Part shown: positions 60,777 to 64,000 of the stretch, in pieces
How positions within the stretch are numbered: the first letter of the stretch is position 1
How the letters are laid out: the number at the start of each line of letters is the position of its first letter
From: JAVVEG01 sp032251455
GTDB lineage: Bacteria; Pseudomonadota; Gammaproteobacteria; Pseudomonadales; Pseudohongiellaceae
DNA length: 64,000 bases
Reading direction: 5' to 3'
Assembly: GCA_032251455.1 (NCBI GenBank)
Contig: JAVVEG010000007.1
Location: 62,001 to 126,000, forward strand
Program-made: the position numbers and the translations under genes
Notes under the pieces: model-generated
Databases searched by the model: none
Seen by the model: the letters and a program-made list of their open reading frames with translations, nothing else
Told to the model about the DNA's origin: nothing

Positions 60777-61577
60777 ATGCCGCAATTCATAACTCGTTGC
60801 CCACATTGCAACACTACATTTCGCACTGATGAAACCCAACTGGCTGCAGCAGCTGGAAAAGTGCGCTGTGGCGCCTGCATGAATATATTCCTGGCTGGAG
60901 AACATATCGTTCCAGAAACGACTCCACTGCGCTGGGAACTGGTGGAAGAGCCTGCTGCCGAAGAGTTCCGTCCCGCAGCCCTGACAGCGGAGCTGGATCA
61001 GGAAACTGAACACGGACGCTTCAGCCACGACAATCTGGCAGCCCTGCGCGGCTTGAGCAATCCCCTGGAACTGGAATGGTTCAAACGCAAACGTCCCGGT
61101 CTACTGCGTACGCTGGCCTACCTGTTTACCGCTGTATTGTTGCTTGCCATGCTTCCGGTGCAGTATCTCTGGTTCCATCGGGAGACTTTGAGCCAGGATC
61201 CGGCGCGCCGGCCCCAGCTTGAAACTCTTTGTCGCTGGTTACCCTGTACCCTGGCTCCGTTGCGTGATCTGTCCGCCATCAGCACGCAAGACCTGCTGGT
61301 ACGCAGCCATCCCCGAGCCCACAATGCATTGGAAGTCCGCATGACCTTCCAGAACAATGCTACTTTTGCACAGCCCTACCCAGGCTTGACCCTGAAATTC
61401 ACCAATGAACAACAACAGCCAGTGGCCATGCGCAGCTTTCTTCCGCATGAGTATCTGACGGATGGGCTGCATTTGCGCAATACCATACCTCCAGGCACAT
61501 CAATACAGGCGACCCTGGAAATTGTTGATCCCGGCCCGGATGCCATAAACTATGAAGTTCAACTCCGCAATCTCTGA
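60777..61577 (+). CDS. Zinc-ribbon/DUF3426 membrane protein
   Basis: 266-aa protein from ATG 60777 (an ATG at 60762 would add five residues). It starts with an MJ0042-type zinc ribbon: ITRCPHCNTTFRTDETQL and KVRCGACMNIF. A single membrane helix is at about 116-136 (LAYLFTAVLLLAMLPVQYLW). The periplasmic DUF3426 domain follows (VRMTFQNNATFAQPYPGLTL, HLRNTIPPGTSIQATLEI). Function unknown, but the gene is conserved between prmA and dusB in gammaproteobacteria. Confidence 0.9.
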   Translation: MPQFITRCPHCNTTFRTDETQLAAAAGKVRCGACMNIFLAGEHIVPETTPLRWELVEEPAAEEFRPAALTAELDQETEHGRFSHDNLAALRGLSNPLELEWFKRKRPGLLRTLAYLFTAVLLLAMLPVQYLWFHRETLSQDPARRPQLETLCRWLPCTLAPLRDLSAISTQDLLVRSHPRAHNALEVRMTFQNNATFAQPYPGLTLKFTNEQQQPVAMRSFLPHEYLTDGLHLRNTIPPGTSIQATLEIVDPGPDAINYEVQLRNL

Positions 61578-61581
61578 ATCA

Positions 61582-61612
61582 GGGAACCTCTCAATAAGTC
61601 TATGATCACTCT
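61582..61612 (+). repeat. Dispersed repeat copy B, holding the dusB start codon
   Basis: 31 bases with two mismatches to copy A at 26104. The ATG at 61602-61604 is within the element and matches the expected DusB N-terminus. Confidence 0.6.
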
Positions 61613-62579
61613 TGGCAAACATCGCATAGATAACCCGCTGCTGCTGGCGCCAATGGTCGGCGTCACCGACAGACCGTTTCGCGAACTTTGCCTGCAGCAG
61701 GGTGCGGGTCTGGTGGTGGGTGAAATGTTACCAGCCGATAGCAGCTGCTGGCAGTCCAGGAAAAACCGCAACCGCCGCCGCGGCATCCGGGGCAATGGGC
61801 TGAACGTCGTGCAGATAGCGGGTTTCGATCCAGCCATGATGGCTGAGGCAGCACGGCTCAATGCCGAGGCCGGCGCTGATGTCATCGATATCAATATGGG
61901 TTGTCCAGCCAGGAAAGTCCTTAAAAAGGCAGCTGGCTCGGCCCTGCTTCGGGACCCGGCGCTGGTGCAACAGATAGTACGCGCCGTCGTACAGGCCGTC
62001 GCTATTCCGGTGACACTGAAAATCCGCACAGGCTGGAGCCGTGAGCACCGCAACGGAGTCGATATCGGGCTGTTGGCGCAGGATGCCGGCATCCAGATGT
62101 TGTCAGTTCATGGTCGAACCCGTGAATGCCGTTTCCTGGGCGAGGCGGAATACGATACCATCGCTGCCATCAAGCAGGCGCTGGACATACCGGTGATTGC
62201 CAATGGTGATATCACCTCGCCGGAGAAGGCGCGCCAGGTTCTGCAGCATACCGGAGCAGACGGTCTCATGATCGGCCGGGCCGCCCAGGGCAGACCCTGG
62301 ATTTTTGCCGAAATCAAGCACTTCCTGAACACCGGCCAGTTGCTGCCGGAAAAACAGCAAACCGATATCGCTGTCATCCTGCTGGCGCATACCCGGCATC
62401 TTCATCATTTTTATGGCGAACCCACCGGGATACTCTTTGCCCGCAAGCACATCAGCTGGTACAGCCAGACTTTATTCAATGGCAGCGGTTTCAAAACCCG
62501 TTTCAATAAACTAGAATCAGGCTCAGCCCAACTGGAATGTATTGAAGAGTTTTTTAGCTGCCAGCTTCAGCGCCACTGA
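61602..62579 (+). CDS. dusB: tRNA-dihydrouridine synthase DusB
   Basis: 325-aa flavoenzyme that reduces uridine (U17 in E. coli) in tRNA. Motifs: LLAPMVGVTDRPFRELC, GEMLPADSSCW, INMGCPARKVLKKAAGSALL with the active Cys, TLKIRTGWSREHRN, LSVHGRTRECRFLGE and ANGDITSPEKARQVL. The start codon lies in a dispersed repeat and no ribosome site is clear, so initiation may be weak or assisted by upstream translation. fis follows 81 bases later, the conserved dusB-fis operon. Confidence 0.95.
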   Translation: MITLGKHRIDNPLLLAPMVGVTDRPFRELCLQQGAGLVVGEMLPADSSCWQSRKNRNRRRGIRGNGLNVVQIAGFDPAMMAEAARLNAEAGADVIDINMGCPARKVLKKAAGSALLRDPALVQQIVRAVVQAVAIPVTLKIRTGWSREHRNGVDIGLLAQDAGIQMLSVHGRTRECRFLGEAEYDTIAAIKQALDIPVIANGDITSPEKARQVLQHTGADGLMIGRAAQGRPWIFAEIKHFLNTGQLLPEKQQTDIAVILLAHTRHLHHFYGEPTGILFARKHISWYSQTLFNGSGFKTRFNKLESGSAQLECIEEFFSCQLQRH

Positions 62580-62660
62580 AATACCACTGAAAACTCTTGA
62601 GCCTGTCAGGAAAATACAGGCCGAAAGAACAGGCAAAACGACCAACAAGGAAACTGCCGC

Positions 62661-62966
62661 ATGAGCATGACAGATGACCTGATGCCAGCACCCAATGGGT
62701 CGGCACCAGTTGAATCCGACTATGACAATCCGGAAACTTCCGGCAGCCTGCGCCAGGAAGTGGAAAAGTGCCTGAAAAAATACTTTGAGCAACTGGACAA
62801 CACCTCGGTGACGGGTCTTTACGACCTGGTGCTGGCTGAGGTGGAAGCTCCTTTGCTGGAAGCGGTACTGCGCCACGCCGGCAGCAATCAAAGCAAGGCC
62901 TCTATCATTCTGGGCATGAATCGTGGTACTCTACGCAAGAAAATGAAGCAGCACGGATTGCTGTAA
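62661..62966 (+). CDS. fis: DNA-binding protein Fis
   Basis: 101-aa nucleoid protein and regulator. Residues 1-30 are variable; then LRQEVEKCLKKYFEQLDNTS, VTGLYDLVLAEVEAPLLEAV, and C-terminal HTH NQSKASIILGMNRGTLRKKM. AAGGAA stands nine bases before ATG 62661. It follows dusB, the usual operon in this class. Confidence 0.96.
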   Translation: MSMTDDLMPAPNGSAPVESDYDNPETSGSLRQEVEKCLKKYFEQLDNTSVTGLYDLVLAEVEAPLLEAVLRHAGSNQSKASIILGMNRGTLRKKMKQHGLL

Positions 62967-63040
62967 CTTACTGAACTTAATGCAGAAATGCCAAAACATG
63001 ATGTATCGGCCCCTGCACCCGAATCAATAAGCCCATCCTC

Positions 63041-64000
63041 ATGAATACAGAACAACCTGTGGTAGTCCGGCGTGCACTGATCAGCGTCTCGGACAAGACC
63101 GGCATTGCTGAATTTGCGCGTTCCCTGCATACCGCTGGCATCGAAATCCTGTCAACAGGCGGCACCTTCAAACTGCTGCAAGCAGAAAATATTCCTGCCA
63201 TCGAGATTGCTGATTACACCGGTTTTCCGGAAATGATGGATGGTCGCGTCAAAACCCTGCACCCAAAGGTCCATGGTGGCATTCTTGCCCGCAGGGATAT
63301 TGATGCTGCCGTCATGCACGAGCACAACATTCCTCCCATCGATCTGGTCGTGGTCAATCTGTACCCGTTTGAAGCAAGCATTGCCAGGCCGGACTGTGAC
63401 CTGCCCACTGCCATAGAGAACATCGACATCGGTGGCCCAACCATGTTGCGGGCAGCCGCCAAGAACAATGCCTGGGTAGCAGTGCTCGTCAATCCGGAAG
63501 ATTACCAGCCGGTACTGCAGGAGCTGGCAGAAAATGCTGGCGCGCTGAGTGCAAAGACCCGCTTCGATCTAGCCGTGAAAACCTACGAACATACCGCAGC
63601 CTATGATGCCGCCATTGCCAACTACCTCGGCAAGCAGATTGCCGCCGAAGCAGAACCCGCATCGGTGTTTCCGCGCACCTATTCCACCCAGTTCCGCAAG
63701 AGCCAGGATCTGCGCTATGGGGAAAACCCTCATCAGCAGGCTGCTTTCTACACCGAGAAGAATCCTGGCGAAGCCAGTATCAGCACGGCGGTTCAGCATC
63801 AGGGCAAGGAGCTGTCCTACAACAATATTGCCGATACCGATGCTGCCCTGGAATGTGTCAAGTCATTCCCCGAGCCGGCCTGTGTCATCGTCAAGCATGC
63901 CAACCCCTGCGGTGTCGCCATCGGCAGCTCGATTCAACAGGCCTATGAGCGCGCCTTTCAAACCGACCCGACCTCTGCCTTTGGCGGCATCATCGCCTTC
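63041..64000 (+). CDS. purH: AICAR transformylase/IMP cyclohydrolase PurH (partial)
   Basis: First 320 codons of the bifunctional enzyme for the last two steps of IMP synthesis; the gene runs off the window. The N-terminal IMP cyclohydrolase domain shows RALISVSDKTGIAEFARSL, STGGTFKLL, FPEMMDGRVKTLHPKVHGGI and NIDIGGPTMLRAAAKN. The start of the transformylase domain shows LRYGENPHQQAAFY and CVIVKHANPCGVAIG. It follows fis, as in many gammaproteobacteria. Confidence 0.97.
   Translation, partial: MNTEQPVVVRRALISVSDKTGIAEFARSLHTAGIEILSTGGTFKLLQAENIPAIEIADYTGFPEMMDGRVKTLHPKVHGGILARRDIDAAVMHEHNIPPIDLVVVNLYPFEASIARPDCDLPTAIENIDIGGPTMLRAAAKNNAWVAVLVNPEDYQPVLQELAENAGALSAKTRFDLAVKTYEHTAAYDAAIANYLGKQIAAEAEPASVFPRTYSTQFRKSQDLRYGENPHQQAAFYTEKNPGEASISTAVQHQGKELSYNNIADTDAALECVKSFPEPACVIVKHANPCGVAIGSSIQQAYERAFQTDPTSAFGGIIAF

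Overview
The window reads as chromosomal DNA of a free-living, probably aquatic gammaproteobacterium of moderate GC content. This rests on the fabA-fabB pair, the conserved block aroQ-accB-accC-prmA-DUF3426-dusB-fis-purH, Mpl, a YbbA/YbbP-type transporter next to tesA, CbpA/CbpM, UbiX, and a pyrophosphate-type phosphofructokinase. The exact lineage (for example Pseudohongiella- or OMG-like) is a guess. I see no phage, plasmid, CRISPR array or intact insertion sequence. Genes are tightly packed, with many 4-8 base start/stop overlaps and several tail-to-tail overlaps.

Layout. 1-9036 (minus): a peptide-uptake locus combining a full Opp set (receptor, two permeases, two ATPases) with a second Yej-like receptor and permease pair that has no ATPase of its own inside the window. 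9264-12513 (plus): a secreted Lys/Ser/Gly repeat protein, then a small exported peptide, an ECF sigma factor, a one-helix probable anti-sigma protein and a Spy-like periplasmic protein. 12519-18455: lipoprotein, DUF1653, TrhO, RecQ, DUF3014 and an exported TPR-like protein. 18634-25302: lectin-like protein, GST, CbpA-CbpM chaperone pair, YiiX-like papain-fold enzyme, aldehyde dehydrogenase + VOC operon, SlyD and an SDR. 25441-32899: NUDIX hydrolase, diguanylate cyclase, dienelactone hydrolase, peroxiredoxin, trypsin-like protease, orphan CheW, Lon-N protein, Mpl and a TIGR02444-like protein. 32858-39517: UbiX, PPi-PFK, PdxH, MORN protein and the YbbP/YbbA transporter. 39782-48216: TesA, GNAT, MFS, PdxJ, YbfF, Bcp, CobB-type sirtuin, thioesterase, DUF3089 and PEBP proteins. 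48217-48622: bidirectional terminator, tRNA-Thr and its promoter. 48623-54954: Pgi, a RimB-RimK fusion, GNAT, and ManB/ManC for GDP-mannose. 55105-64000: fatty-acid synthesis (FabA, FabB, AccB, AccC), a stand-alone DsbD-alpha domain where full DsbD might be expected, AroQ, PrmA, DUF3426, DusB, Fis and the start of PurH.

The most unusual points are: the two-permease peptide locus whose OppC carries a fibronectin-III-like domain in its periplasmic loop; the K/S/G-repeat exported protein beside an ECF-sigma module; the DsbD gene reduced to its alpha domain; a dispersed repeat with core GGGAACCTCTSAATAAGTCT that supplies the dusB start codon at one copy and the stop codon of a NUDIX gene at another; and many short tandem repeats (units 6-18 bp) at gene borders and in linker-coding regions. 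No wholly new defence or mobile system is evident.
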